Shown here in pieces: positions 10,750 through 21,429 of a stretch of DNA of 64,000 nucleotides (position 1 is the first letter of the stretch; each line of letters starts with the position of its first letter). Position numbers and translations under genes: made by a program. Source of the stretch: Selaginella moellendorffii. Its lineage: Eukaryota; Streptophyta; Lycopodiopsida; Selaginellales; Selaginellaceae. The notes under the pieces were generated by a model, which saw nothing but the letters and a program-made list of their open reading frames with translations, was not told the DNA's origin and did not search any database. The stretch covers positions 1 to 64,000 of the forward strand of contig NW_003314426.1 in the NCBI RefSeq assembly GCF_000143415.4, given 5' to 3'.

Positions 10750-13700
10750 AAACAGAAGCAACTACAAAAGGAGAAGGATGTTGGATCAAAGAGAAGACAT
10801 GAAGAAGATGAGATCCAAGACGACAATCAAGTTGACCTTTAGATAGAGATTTCCATAGTAACAACTCTGCCGTCTTCACAACCAGATAGCTCTAGTCCAC
10901 ATGCACCCCCATTTTTGCCACCACCACCATCGATGCCACCACCACCATTGCCACCTCTACCTTCATCACCACCATTACCACCACTGTCATCACCACCATT
11001 ACCACCACCGTCATCACCACCATTACCACCATTGCCATCATCGCCATTATTACCACCACCACCGCCACCATCATCACTACTAGTAATGTGATTGTCGTCA
11101 CTACCATTGCAGCCACAACCACAAATGCCACTACTCTTAACATATTCACAAAATATGGCAGAAACTAGCTACATTACGAAGCAGTGCCCAAGTGTGCCTG
11201 ACGGGGGTGTTGGGCCTGAGCTGGGGGCTAGATCTGATAATGGTGCTACTCGAGGTGTAGCTGAAGCTGAAAGAGAAGTGGAGTTACCTGAACACACTGT
11301 AGACAAGCGCTTCCAAGAGACAATTTTGAGAACCAAAGAGAAAGCCATTCACACGACTCTGGAGTTTCTCAAGTGGGAAGGCCCGGGAGACATAATCTGA
11401 GAAATCCCACTATGTCAATTCACTCAGACAAGTATCGTTCGGTCTGCTTCACCGCACTTCATTAACATGAACATCTATAGTCTGTACAAACATAATGGCC
11501 TTGGGACAAACATAGGTATGTTCCTTGTTTCGGTCTTCAAGCCAGGAACAACAAATACCCTCTCGGTGTTACCAAAAATCGAGAGGGTTTAGGATGACAT
11601 TTGGAAAATGAAGTCCCACAAATTTGAAAACATGCTTATGAGCCATCCTGAGACTCAACAATGTGTGGGGCAAATGTTCTACATTATCGATGGGAATCAT
11701 GGCTGGTGTGCGTGGATGAAGTGCATCAATGAATGCTTCCGAGACGATTCTGTCTATCACATCAATGTTCCGGTTGGACATGTACATATGAGAGGATCTC
11801 TAGATGTGGCAAGGCTTGTGATAGCTTGCCACAAAATTAATGCGTAGGTACCACTCCCTTTTCAATCACTTTTAACAATTTGTGTTTTTGCAAGTTGGGA
11901 CAGTTTGCAGCGCAGAAACAAAGCCTAGTACATGATATTGAGCAGATCCGGTTTCTTGCCAATCTCGACGAGGATGCAGTCTGCAGCCACTATGGTGATG
12001 ATTTAGCATCACTTATTCAGCATCATCGAGGTCATCAAGATGCCAATAGATGGTACAAGAATCTAATGGCTTTTATAACAGCTGTGTGGAGTAAGGTATG
12101 TTCTTCCAAGTATACTTCTTATCATAGATTGTTTGTGTTGTCTTCAGCCATTGGTGAAGGTTAAGCAAGATGCATATGCACAGTCGCATCAAGCTGAAAA
12201 TGATCAAGAACTATTGGAGCATTAGCTGCAATTGACAAGAAAATCAACAACACAAAGAAGACAAAGGTAAAGAAATTATTTAGTGTGGCTGACCCTCGAC
12301 GCCCAAAGGAGTGGTTTGATATTATAATAGAGATTTCTTGTCATGAAAGTAAGTATTGTTTGCGTTTACATGAAGGTTACTCACAAAAGTTATTTCTTAG
12401 TGGTCAAGACTCCAGATGAGATTATTTACAACATCTCAAAGTCAAAGTTTACATATTAGGAACAGATACACATTCTGAGCGACCTCAATAGTAGACTCAA
12501 GGAAGGAGAAAAAGGTTTGGATAGTATGATGGAGACTATTATGAGGAGGACCGTCTATATTTCACAAACTGTATATGAAAGGAAGATGTTTCTAGCGTCT
12601 TTTATAGGGGATGATCTTGAGCAATTTCCATTCATGGACTTCATCACCACTGAGCTTACAAAACTCGGAGAGGACTGGCTGCCAAAGAAGGCCACAAACA
12701 CGACTCTATTTGATAAACAACTTGGCCAACTTTACTTCATGCATCGAGGGGCTTTTAGGTAACATATAATTTCTCAACTATACTCAATTTGTTTATATTC
12801 TATTATAGGTATCTCCAATATAGAGGCGTTCCTCTCAAAACACCGGTATGCACACGACTCCTGAGGCATGGTGTGAGAGATGGAGGCATGTACTCGACAA
12901 CAATGAAGTTTCCAGTGGCAATAAAGCGAGCTTATCCTTGGGAATTGGAGATGCCAGATTATACACCAACCCACCAAGAGGCTGCAAGAGGCAACAATGA
13001 AGACGTGCCGGATGACGAAAATGATGGCCATGAGAATATCAACATTATTGGTGCCAATGGCAAGGAGAGTGAAGATGGCGGTGAGAACAATTTGCAAGAA
13101 ATTCCTCGAGACGAAGTCCAACAAGAGAACCAGAACATCAAAGAAGTTTTACCTCGACGAAAGCATGCAAATCTACATCTGAAGGAATTAGTCAACAATG
13201 ATGATGATCATCCAAGACGTCCCCGTAACCAAGGAACTTCTCGAGGTATATTTCTCTTAATTCTCTCCTTTTCTTAGTTCCTCAAAATGGTTGCAGCAAA
13301 AACTGTCAGGAGTAACTTCATTCTAGCTCGTCTTGATGCCTGAGAAGAGGACCTGGAGGAATTTACATCTACCACACGCCACATGACGGTATGTAAATTT
13401 TTCTTAAGTTCACATCTTATCTTTGTCTTCTCCCTCTAGATTCGCCCTATTTCTCTAGTAGCATTCCGTGGTGAAGTTGGGAACTTTATTGGCTCCTACA
13501 ATTCATTGATGGGATCTTTTAAGGAGGATGCTGAGAATATGGCTATCCGGCAAAAGTGGGAGCGCTTTTGTCAGAAGACTGCTCAAGAGCACAAACTTCA
13601 TACTCTTTCACATGCTAGATGGTCTTCGAGACGCTAATGGTGATGTCCCAAGCTGGAACAACCTGATTAAAGACCACTTGAAAGATGCATTCCTTTTGGT

Positions 13701-14290
13701 AGCAATTCTCCTTCACACAACCGGTCAAGTTGCTTTCATTCTCCCAAATGACCCCCATTGGATGTCCTGCCTTATGAGGTATGCAAGTGGAGTCAACTTC
13801 AAGAGGTTCTCTTCCGGGTGCATCATGGATAGTGTTGGGGTCGAGACCAAAGGCGTCCTAAGCATGCTAGAGAAGGTAAGAAATCATCTTCTGTTTTGGT
13901 TGTCTCTAAAGTTTTATTATTCAGGTTATGATGTGGGCCTACCATGTGTTCTACAGAAGAGAAAATGACGGTTTTCGTGATAACAAGTGTGCTGCAAGGG
14001 TTTTGCCAGGGTATGATAGCTTTACTGACATCATACCAAATCTCGTAGATGATGACATTCACAACACATTGTCTGGGTATCGGTTCCGATCTCCATCGGC
14101 AATGCATGTCCTACTTGAGCTTTATTGCCCAACTAGGGGTGTTGTCATCGATTGCATAGTAAGTAGTGGTTCAATGGTTGAAGCAGCACATGACTCTAGT
14201 AGATCAGTGTTTGTGATTGAAGAATATGAGTTCTTCAAACACCGTCTTAGAGGTTTTTGTCCTTCTCTATCAGTTGCTTCTAGGAGGTAA
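10750..14290 (+). pseudogene. Spliced gene with ParB-like and DNA N4/N6-methyltransferase-like domains (decayed)
   Basis: The model has eight exons: 10750-11847, 11895-12095, 12148-12348, 12401-12758, 12809-13245, 13297-13388, 13440-13875 and 13925-14290, joined by GT-AG introns of 47-52 bp that keep phase. Earlier exons may lie upstream. Exon 1 encodes a proline-rich stretch, then a segment ending FYIIDGNHGWCAWM (11677-11718), which resembles the DGxHR box of ParB/sulfiredoxin-fold domains with the Arg changed. Exon 7 has WNNLIKDHLKDAF...TGQVAFILPNDP and exon 8 ends in GVVIDCIVSSGSMVEAA...RSVFVIE. This fits the C-terminal SAM-binding part of beta-class adenine or cytosine-N4 methyltransferases (known form DxFxGSG); the DPPY box is not intact. 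Stops lie at 10840, 11089, 11398, 11590, 11845, 12457 and 13341, with frameshifts near 12220 and 13560. Domain calls are by eye. Confidence 0.55.
10905..11085 (+). repeat. CCACCA/CCATCACC minisatellite coding a proline-rich linker
   Basis: A low-complexity run inside exon 1 of the ParB-like gene. In the gene's frame it encodes PPLPP/SSPP repeats; the other frames give His-rich or Val/Met-rich peptides that are shadows. The inverted copy is at about 25440-25665. Confidence 0.8.
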
Positions 14291-16097
14291 TTTATGATGT
14301 TTTAAAAACTTATATATAATATATATTTAGTTTTCTAGAAGTCTTCCTAGGTATGCATAGCACATCATATACAATGTATAAATTGAGGAGTGGTATGAAA
14401 AATTTATTTATTAATGATACATTAAAAGACAATTGAATACATCCACTTGCAATAAGAAAGATGTGTCACATGTCAATATGATAATGATTGTGACAATGAT
14501 AGTGTCAGTACAGCAGATAGTGATAGTGATAGTGTCAATGACAAAGACAATATCAATGTCAAAGATGACAGAGTTACAGTGTCAGTCTGTCAAATTTCAT
14601 AATTACTAGTATTATGAGTTTATTATCTATAGATAAAACAATTTTGTTAATAAAAAAAAGGCAAGGGGGGGGGGGATGGATATTATCATAGTGTAAGAAT
14701 TATTAGTAGCTAGAATTTTCAATAGGATGGCCTAAAAATACCATATTCAACACTTGTGGATGTAGGATTTACTAACGGAATATTGTTCCTCACCATGAAA
14801 TGATAATGATTGTGTGTTCTTAACTCTATCTTAATTTTCTTATACATCCATTCATGCACACCTTCCACACCAGTTCTTGTTCAGTTGCACTCGAGGTTGC
14901 AAATGAAAGAGCCTCACAACAGCCCTCAAAATGAAAAGGAGGATTGTTGCATAGAGGTGAAAGTGGATTATTGGTTAAAATTGGAGATGGAAGTGGAAAC
15001 TCATATGAAAGGCCTCTGAGACTAAAAGTAAATTTCTTCCTAACCATTGCAACACACAAGAAGAATTAAACTTCCCAGCAATAAGAATTCTCTGATTAAT
15101 ATACTATATTTCAGTCTCAGGAATGATGTTTTATTATTACATGACAATACATTGAATCATAATTGTCAATCTCAGTAATTTCAACCTACTATGAGAGACA
15201 AGTGGTTATAGGGTTTCAAAAGCTAAAAACTAGCATATAATTAATATGTAGCCTTATTTTATATAGCTGGCTTGCCATATATAATAATGGTGAATACACA
15301 CAAGCACGCGAATATGCCTTTTTGCAAGATTACCTTTCAATCCCAAAATCATATATAGATTTAACTCTTTGATTTGTCCACATCATATATCTTTGCAAAG
15401 ACAAAACATATCAAAAGGAATAAGATATATACAAAAATTTACTTTTTTTATAATACTTTAGTGGATTACAAAAGCCATTGAAAGGTTTATAAAGTGGATT
15501 TATTAGTGTTTTCCGCTGTGCTGTCCATTTCTTCTTTTCTCTTGCTCTGGATTGTTATTTCGAAAGTAACAAGAGCATTTTTATTAATAGTGATAGTAGT
15601 CTTCACATTCTCGGATGGGTAATAAGGACTAAGCGTGTAATATGAAAATTATGGTAGTGAAACAAAATTAATATTCTCACATTTCTGTATGCTAAAACTA
15701 CTTACAGATTTTTTGTTTTCCTTGCTTCCCATCTCTATGAACCCTAAAGAATGAACAAGTGAATCAGTGTTTTGAATTATTTATATATTTTTGGCCAATT
15801 GTTGAAATGTTAAAATGTTGAAATGTACAATAGAAATTTTAGATTCATTTGAACTTCAATATTCCCATTTTATTTGGGACCAATAAAGCCCAAAAATTTC
15901 TATGGGTTCAAATGAACTTCTAATTCTAGAAATTGTATAAATTGCATTAGAAATATTCAAAAAATAGAAATCTCTTTGAACCATTGATACTTAAATTCAT
16001 AAATTTCAAGTTCATAAAAGAATAACATTTTTCTGACTTAATATTTCCTTATAAGACTTATGGTTGACTATGTTGACTAGCATCGAATTAAACTAAA
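14291..16097. other. AT-rich intergenic stretch, no gene seen
   Basis: Unique within the window. It contains a GATAGTGATAGTGTCAATGACAAAGACA-like low-complexity patch at 14480-14600, a G run at 14668-14677, and an imperfect inverted repeat around 15830-15935 (TTCATTTGAACTT facing TTCAAATGAACTT) that could be a decayed MITE. No coding frame longer than about 75 codons was credible. Confidence 0.6.
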
Positions 16098-16190
16098 TTG
16101 AGCTCAACTCGTGAGCTCAACTCAACTTTAGACCATCCCCCCAATCCCTTCCAGATCCAACTTCCACAGCAGTGCAATTGCTACTTTAAA

Positions 16191-16922
16191 CTACCCATTA
16201 TGGGCATTTGCGGCAATCGCAGTGTTCCAGTCCGTGCCGATGCCGGCATCCCGGAGCTGGCGATAGAGCTCGATCACAGCAGGGAGCCCGCCCTGATCGG
16301 GATTTCTGGTGCAAGCAGCCAGCATTGCGCTCCAGGCAACTATCGTCTTGCGCGGCATGTCATCGAAGACTTTCTGCGCGTCTGCCAGGCTGCCGCATTT
16401 CCCATACATGGTTAAGAGGGCACAGCACACAACTGGATTGCTCGCGATCGCGGGTGGCACGGCGACGATCTGGGCATGGATCCGGATGCCCAACTGGAGA
16501 TTGGGGCAATTGGCGCAGGCGGCGAGTGCGGCGACGAACAAGACGTGGGTGGGGCGGACGACTGAATCACTGGCGAGGGCGAGGAAGAGATGAATCGCTT
16601 GCGCGCTCTGGCCATTTGCGCAGAGCGTCGAGATCATGATGTTACAGGAGAAGGCGTTCTTGTGGACGAGATCGTGGAAGACAGACCATGCATCTGGGAG
16701 GCTGGAGCACTTGCCGTACATGAGGATGAGGAGACTGCTGAACAAGGGGTGGTGGCGTAGGTCGAGGGTGGCGGCCAGGCGGCGGTGCAAGAGCTTCCCT
16801 CGCGAGAGGGACTTGGAATCACCACATTGACGCAGAAGAGTCGCGATTTGGCGATGGCTGGGTGTGGAGATGCCTGCAGGAGGCACCGCAATCACTCCTC
16901 TTGCTACTTCGCTGGATGTCAT
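16191..16922 (-). CDS. Truncated pentatricopeptide-repeat (PPR) protein
   Basis: Open minus-strand frame of 243 codons from the ATG at 16922-16920 (MTSSEVARG). The frame can be extended upstream only through a CT microsatellite that would code Glu-Arg repeats, so I chose the inner Met. It shows tandem PPR-type motifs, for example LLILMYGKCSSLPDAWSVF and LLTMYGKCGSLADAQKVF, and an IHAQIV segment. PPR proteins usually bind organelle RNA for editing, splicing or stability. At about 243 residues it is far shorter than typical plant PPR proteins and ends abruptly at IAANAHNG, so it is probably a 5' fragment. Its first half was reused in the PPR-oxygenase chimeras of blocks A and B. Confidence 0.75.
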   Translation of the reverse strand: MTSSEVARGVIAVPPAGISTPSHRQIATLLRQCGDSKSLSRGKLLHRRLAATLDLRHHPLFSSLLILMYGKCSSLPDAWSVFHDLVHKNAFSCNIMISTLCANGQSAQAIHLFLALASDSVVRPTHVLFVAALAACANCPNLQLGIRIHAQIVAVPPAIASNPVVCCALLTMYGKCGSLADAQKVFDDMPRKTIVAWSAMLAACTRNPDQGGLPAVIELYRQLRDAGIGTDWNTAIAANAHNG

Positions 16923-16927
16923 GGCAA

Positions 16928-16930
16928 AGT

Positions 16931-16972
<42 letters not shown>
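16928..16972. repeat. (CT)n microsatellite
   Basis: About 22 CT units just upstream of the PPR start. Shorter GA/CT tracts sit at the same relative place in block A (22734-22766) and block B (44683-44700), which marks the region as homologous. Confidence 0.95.
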
Positions 16973-16977
<5 letters not shown>

Positions 16978-17642
16978 ATCCTGTGAAGAGCTTCATATGG
17001 ATCATCACATGTTTTGTCAATAGCTTCACATAGGCACTAAACAACAGACATAAAGGAACTCAGAAGCAATCAGTCTTCTAAGCATCTTATCCTCTGGCAT
17101 CAAATGTTGGATCAGTGATGTCCTTTTTGAAGTCTCGCTTGTTGTTTGAGGTGGGCACGTGCTCCTATTGGTGTTCATGGGGTGTTGCAAAGCTGTGGGC
17201 TCTCAATGTAAAGGGGATTTACCTTGGCAGCGTCCCCATCCTCCGGCATTAGGTGATCCAGTGTGGCTGTGAGGCTTGGGCTTATTTTGCCCTGTTGAAA
17301 AGTTCACCAAAGACCTGTACATATCCAAATTCTGGTTGAAAGTGATCCAAATGATCTTCTAAGGTCATATGTACTCCTAAGGATCTTGTTCCAAAGATCT
17401 CAGTCTGCATTATCACAGTGGTTGAACTTGGGTGTGATTTTTTCATGGTCATTGTGTACTCTTGACGTCTTAAAAGTGTGTAGAAAATGTTATGGATGAG
17501 CACAGCACAATGGAATCCTAGCACTATTATATAAATGAATGCAATTACTTTTTGCCCCAACTTAGATTCCTTTTTTTTTCCTTGTTAATTTGAATAAGTT
17601 TTTCTACATTTCCACGGAATACGAGTCATTTTTTAGGGTATC
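16973..17642. other. Intergenic region between PPR and phosphatase copies
   Basis: Parts of it match block B (about 44700-44950). The last 40 bases before 17643 match the sequence just upstream of the intact phosphatase copies (ACATTTCCACGGAATACGAG). It probably carries upstream sequence for both neighbours. The stretch 17280-17560 has no counterpart elsewhere in the window and no recognised gene. Confidence 0.5.
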
Positions 17643-18137
17643 ATGAAGAAAACACTCATTCTCGATCTAGACAATCCACTGGTACACGCTCATAAGGATC
17701 TCGTCTCTTCTGTAGATTTCAGCATGGAATTTGACGATGATGCACCACTCCACATCATGAAGAGATTAGGTGTAGATGAATTTCTGGGGAAGGTTTCAAA
17801 TGTGTACGATATCGTGGTGTTTAGTGCCGCCCAGGAGAAGTATGTCAACCTTGTGGTTGACCATCTGGATCCTACTCGGAGGCTTGTGTAGAGGAGGCTA
17901 CATGGTGGCAATTGTGTTGTCCTAAAGGACGGGATGAAAGTCAAGAATCTTGACCATGTAGGGTTTCGGGATTTCAAGCGGGACTTCTTGGCAGATGTAG
18001 CCCCTTTCCTTCTTGCCCTGCCAAAGTGTGTGGATTTTACCAAAGTTACCCATCGCTGGAATATTGGACAATGTGGAGAAGCAAGGCAAATTGTACGTCC
18101 CAGATCCATTTGATGATGAATGGGTTGTGTTTAACTG
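17643..18137 (+). pseudogene. FCP1/SCP-type phosphatase, dead copy
   Basis: It starts MKKTLILDLDN as in the intact copies at 21856-22443 and 45691-45104, but the third key position of the DxDxT active-site motif is changed (DLDNP instead of DLDNT). A stop follows at 17889-17891 in the RRLV context. About 92 nt coding the stretch after DFKR, including the LDD acidic motif, are deleted. The frame reappears downstream to end in DDEWVVFN. The protein would have lost both catalytic motifs. The downstream flank to about 18310 also matches block A. Confidence 0.9.
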
Positions 18138-18344
18138 ATTATTGTATTTTGTAATATATGTTATAATTTTCCCCCCAATAGTTTATGGAAGTGACTTTCG
18201 AGCTCAGGATTTCCTGCATGTCTTGTGTGAAACAAAATGGTAAAACAAGCCAAAAGAACACCAAGTTTTCAAGCTCTTCTGCTTCAAAAGTGTATCATCC
18301 TAGTAATGAGCTCACAACTTTTGCTTGACCGAGCCTGAAAGAGA

Positions 18345-18600
18345 TTGGAAAAAATGAGCTACCTCCTGGTACTTGATACATTAGGCAAACATGAAGGCAA
18401 AGAAGATCGGGAAGCCGACCAAGACACCCGCGACAACACCCAAAAGTCATGTCGTAGCCAAAGTAACTCTCCACAAACGCCTTGACAGTCGTGTATCACG
18501 CATTGGGTGTCATGAGGCGCACAAGATCATTTGCATACTGGGATGCGACCCAGCCATACAAATCCAATAGTGATCCACATTCTCGGAAAGTCCAAGGAAA
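18345..18600 (-). pseudogene. PDR-type ABCG transporter, C-terminal fragment
   Basis: On the minus strand one reads LYGWVASQYANDLV, then AFVESYFGYDMTF, and after a 1-nt shift LGVVAGVLVGFPIFFAFMFA, a stop, and CIKYQEV. This is the layout of the last extracellular loop and final transmembrane helix of full-size (PDR) ABCG transporters, where LYGLVASQYGD, a YFGF.HDFLG box and FAF.IKYLNFQ are typical. Stops and a frameshift make it a relic. A related piece may lie at about 40890-40975. I recognise the family by motif only. Confidence 0.65.
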
Positions 18601-18954
18601 AGCAAAAAGCTGTTTATATCCAACTTAGGTTTGGTGGTCAACACTAAACCAAAAACAATGAAGATGAATAGGACGATGTTATTGTCCCTGCCCTACAAGT
18701 ATTTTTACGTGTTTTCGTTTGCAGCAGAGGAACCACGGTACTGAATATCCACATTCTGGTATTGAAATGAAGCTGGTCACTTGAGCGATTAGTTTGTAGC
18801 TGATCAAAACGGTTTTAATGTACAATGTTTAAATCGTGATTTTCATTTGTGAATACTTTAGTGTTCTTAATTTGGATTTTCTTTACATTTCGCTTTATAG
18901 GTATAAAGAATATACCTAAATATCTAAGTATATTCTAGAATATTCTCTAATCTA
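18601..18954. other. Spacer upstream of block A
   Basis: 18601-18700 is probably a further decayed ABCG portion (minus-strand LFIFIVFGLVLT-like hydrophobic reading). The rest is AT-rich and I see nothing in it. Confidence 0.4.
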
Positions 18955-19130
18955 GCAACTTTAAAGTTTTCATATAAAAAACTATGAAGTTCTTTATTTT
19001 GCCTCATATCTAGAACTGGAAGAGTATCAAGTAAAATTTGAAAAACAATATAAAACTGAGCAACACTATATTATCCTATAAATTACAAGGATTAACACTG
19101 ACAAAGAGTCTAAAATTAACATCATTAATC

Positions 19131-19793
19131 TAGAGGGCACAAAATCCAACTTCTGGACGTGTTTTAAGATTGATGTCATGATAGTTAAACACTAAACAAC
19201 TTAAAAGAGCTAAAGATTGTTCTAGCTATTTGAAAACTTGCCTCAATCTAACCAAGCACCTAGCTTCATTATTTGTTATTCTTTGCATTCAAGTATGCAA
19301 AGAAATCAGTGGAATTGAACGATTGGTTCCTCAAGGTATGAAAAAAACAAGAAACCTGGATCAATTCATATATATATATATATATATATTTCTCTCTCTC
19401 TCCATTTGACTCATCCTTTCTATAATTTTGCAGACTCATCAAAAAAGGGGCTTTGAGGGGGCAAAAAGAAACTCATTCACCCTGTACCACAACAGAACTT
19501 GCAGGGGTGAGCTTTTGAGTGTTCTGAAGCTACTCTATTGTTTTGACTTCCAGGTTCCTTGGATTCAATTCAGAAAGGCCTGTAGGAAAACGTTTCCCTG
19601 TAAAAAGGTCAACAGGTCAAAGGTGCGAATATTCTCTCTACAAAAATCAACAATCCCGCCATTTTCTTCATCGCATCTCCCGAGAATTAGGATAGCTCTC
19701 CAGCTTCCACTCGATCTCTGCCCACTTGAGGTGAGATGCATGGACCCTACAAGAAGCCAGCCGTGGACACCACGCTGTTGCATCTCCCGTCAA
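19131..19793. repeat. Left inverted arm of block A
   Basis: From AGAGGGCACAAAATCC to GTTGCATCTCCCG. It matches 41556-42340 in direct orientation and 47758-48441 inverted. It contains a TA microsatellite (19366-19389) and a short CT run. It also contains intron-like borders (TTTTGCAG, GACTTCCAG), so it may derive from a transcribed gene that I cannot name. Confidence 0.7.
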
Positions 19794-20070
19794 TGTGCTG
19801 TTTACCAATCCTGTTCCTTGAACCGAACCTGACTACAAGAATGTCGGAAGCCCTTGAGTTGTTCAGCAACCTTGATCGAGAACAACTCGGCCTGGCAGAA
19901 ATGCAATGAACTGGCAACGAATTCATATTTCTGAATCGAAATCAGCATGCTGAAAAAGACCAAGACTACAAAGATGACAAAAAGGAGCAAGTAAATCTAA
20001 ACAACTACAACGATCAGCTGCAAACAGACATGTTAGAAGCCAAGCAGAGAATCAGAGTAATGAAAGAAAC

Positions 20071-21429
20071 TCACCAAACAGATTGCCAGGCAGGATCGCA
20101 GAGGATGTCGCGCGCGGATGGACGCTGGTCGCGTCTTGCTGCGACCAGCTCCAACACCTTGGGCGCAATTGATGGGTGTTGGTACGCCCAGTCTGCTGGT
20201 AAAACGCCATCCCGGACGTCAATCAATACCGACTCCCTTTCCTACACAGATTCACCAAACTAAGCAAGCACGTTGCACAAACTGCAGCCAAACCTGGTCC
20301 GGGGGACACCTCCAATGAAGTTCGAAGAGTATAACTCCAAGCGCAAGCATGTCAGTGTAGGTTGAGTTGCTCCGGCGCTGGGGAGAGTAGTAAACTGCTC
20401 TCCCCTTCTTGATATTTTCGGTCTCGAGCATGGACTCCTTATTTTTAGCTGTAAGCCAACAAATGAGAGATGGAAGAGATGTTTCATTTGCCTACCAAGA
20501 CCGAAATCTCCCAGCTTGATGCGTCCATCGTCTGTGACGAAGATGTTGTGTGGTGCTATATCCCGATGAACACCCACGTTGTCGTGCACATGCGCCACAG
20601 CTTGAAGAAGCTGCCTAAACGCATCTGCAGGTGGTGACTCACCGCCGAGGAGCACCGACTGGAGCGAGCGGCCACAAAACTCCATGACAATGTACACTTT
20701 CGACTTGCCCGGCTCGCCTTCCTCCTTCCACATGTCGAAGTATTTGACTATGTTGGGGTGTTCGCAGCGCTGGAGCATCTCTCCCTCCTTGAAGACGAGC
20801 GCGACATCCTGGTCTCTGGACTTCGTTGCTGTGCGAACCTTGATGACTTTGATGGCGTAGATTTGTTCGTCCTCCTTGCTACGGCACTTGTATACTTTCC
20901 CGGACGCCCCCTGGCCAACACAAGCGAGCACTTCGTAGCTGCTGCAGAAGCGGCCTGGACAAGAGAGACAAGGGGCCACTCAGAAGCGAAAAGATGCCAA
21001 AGAGAGAAATTATTGTATCCACCTGCTGCTGCAACTGGAGTCTCCCCTCCCTTTTGGATCGATTCCACGATCCCGGTCACAACATTCGCCGAGAGCATCT
21101 TGAATCTCTCCAAGCGTTGCGCCATTGCGAGGAATTGCCGAACATATTCTGCAAGTCATGAATCAAACCAGCAAAGAGTCGTGTCAGCCAACAAAAGGAA
21201 TTCTTCGTACCAGCGTCAGGAGCAGCCTGCAACGCGGATGCATCATGATCAGTTTCTCCTGCTCCTGCTTCAACGAGGATCTTCGTCAGACAAGTGCAGA
21301 TGTTTCAAGTTTTGACCAACCTGATCGAGCTCGGTTAATCGGATCCAGTGGGCGGGTCCTTTCGAGCATGACGTCGGATCGCTTCTGAGTGTGTAGTTTC
21401 TTCGGACCAGCAGCCCTCTTCCTCTCCAT
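20071..21429 (-). CDS. Protein kinase, eIF2-alpha-kinase-like (block A copy)
   Basis: Six exons on the minus strand: 21429-21321, 21264-21211, 21148-21023, 20954-20496, 20448-20294 and 20241-20071, with 46-68-bp GT-AG introns that keep phase; 357 residues. It has the same motifs as the block B copy (47476): GQGASG loop, AIK lysine, HRDIAPHN and DFG. I noticed one amino-acid difference (Thr for Ser in VVTGIVES). It is divergently placed from the phosphatase gene, with 426 bp between the two start codons. See the block B entry for the family reasoning. Confidence 0.75.

Noticed and set aside
10901-11083. His-rich open frame (HHHHCHH repeats) and the opposite Val/Met-rich frame
   Set aside because: These are shadow frames of the CCACCA minisatellite; the proline-rich frame continues into the spliced gene on both sides.
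11600-14290. hAT or other transposase as an explanation for the spliced gene
   Set aside because: I saw no dimerisation domain, BED finger or DDE pattern; the DGNH box and the VIDCIVSSGS region fit ParB-like and methyltransferase motifs better.
15830-15935. MITE with facing TTCATTTGAACTT segments
   Set aside because: The segments are short, the core is itself nearly palindromic, and no target duplication or second copy is present in the window.
16923-16976. Glu-Arg repeat N-terminus for the PPR protein
   Set aside because: It is the CT microsatellite read in frame; the Met at 16922 begins the sequence shared with the chimeric copies.
19428-19832. 134-codon frame in the left arm of block A, repeated at 48122-47715
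   Set aside because: It crosses apparent splice signals and the arm boundary, differs in length between copies and matches no family I know; listed only as an arm repeat.
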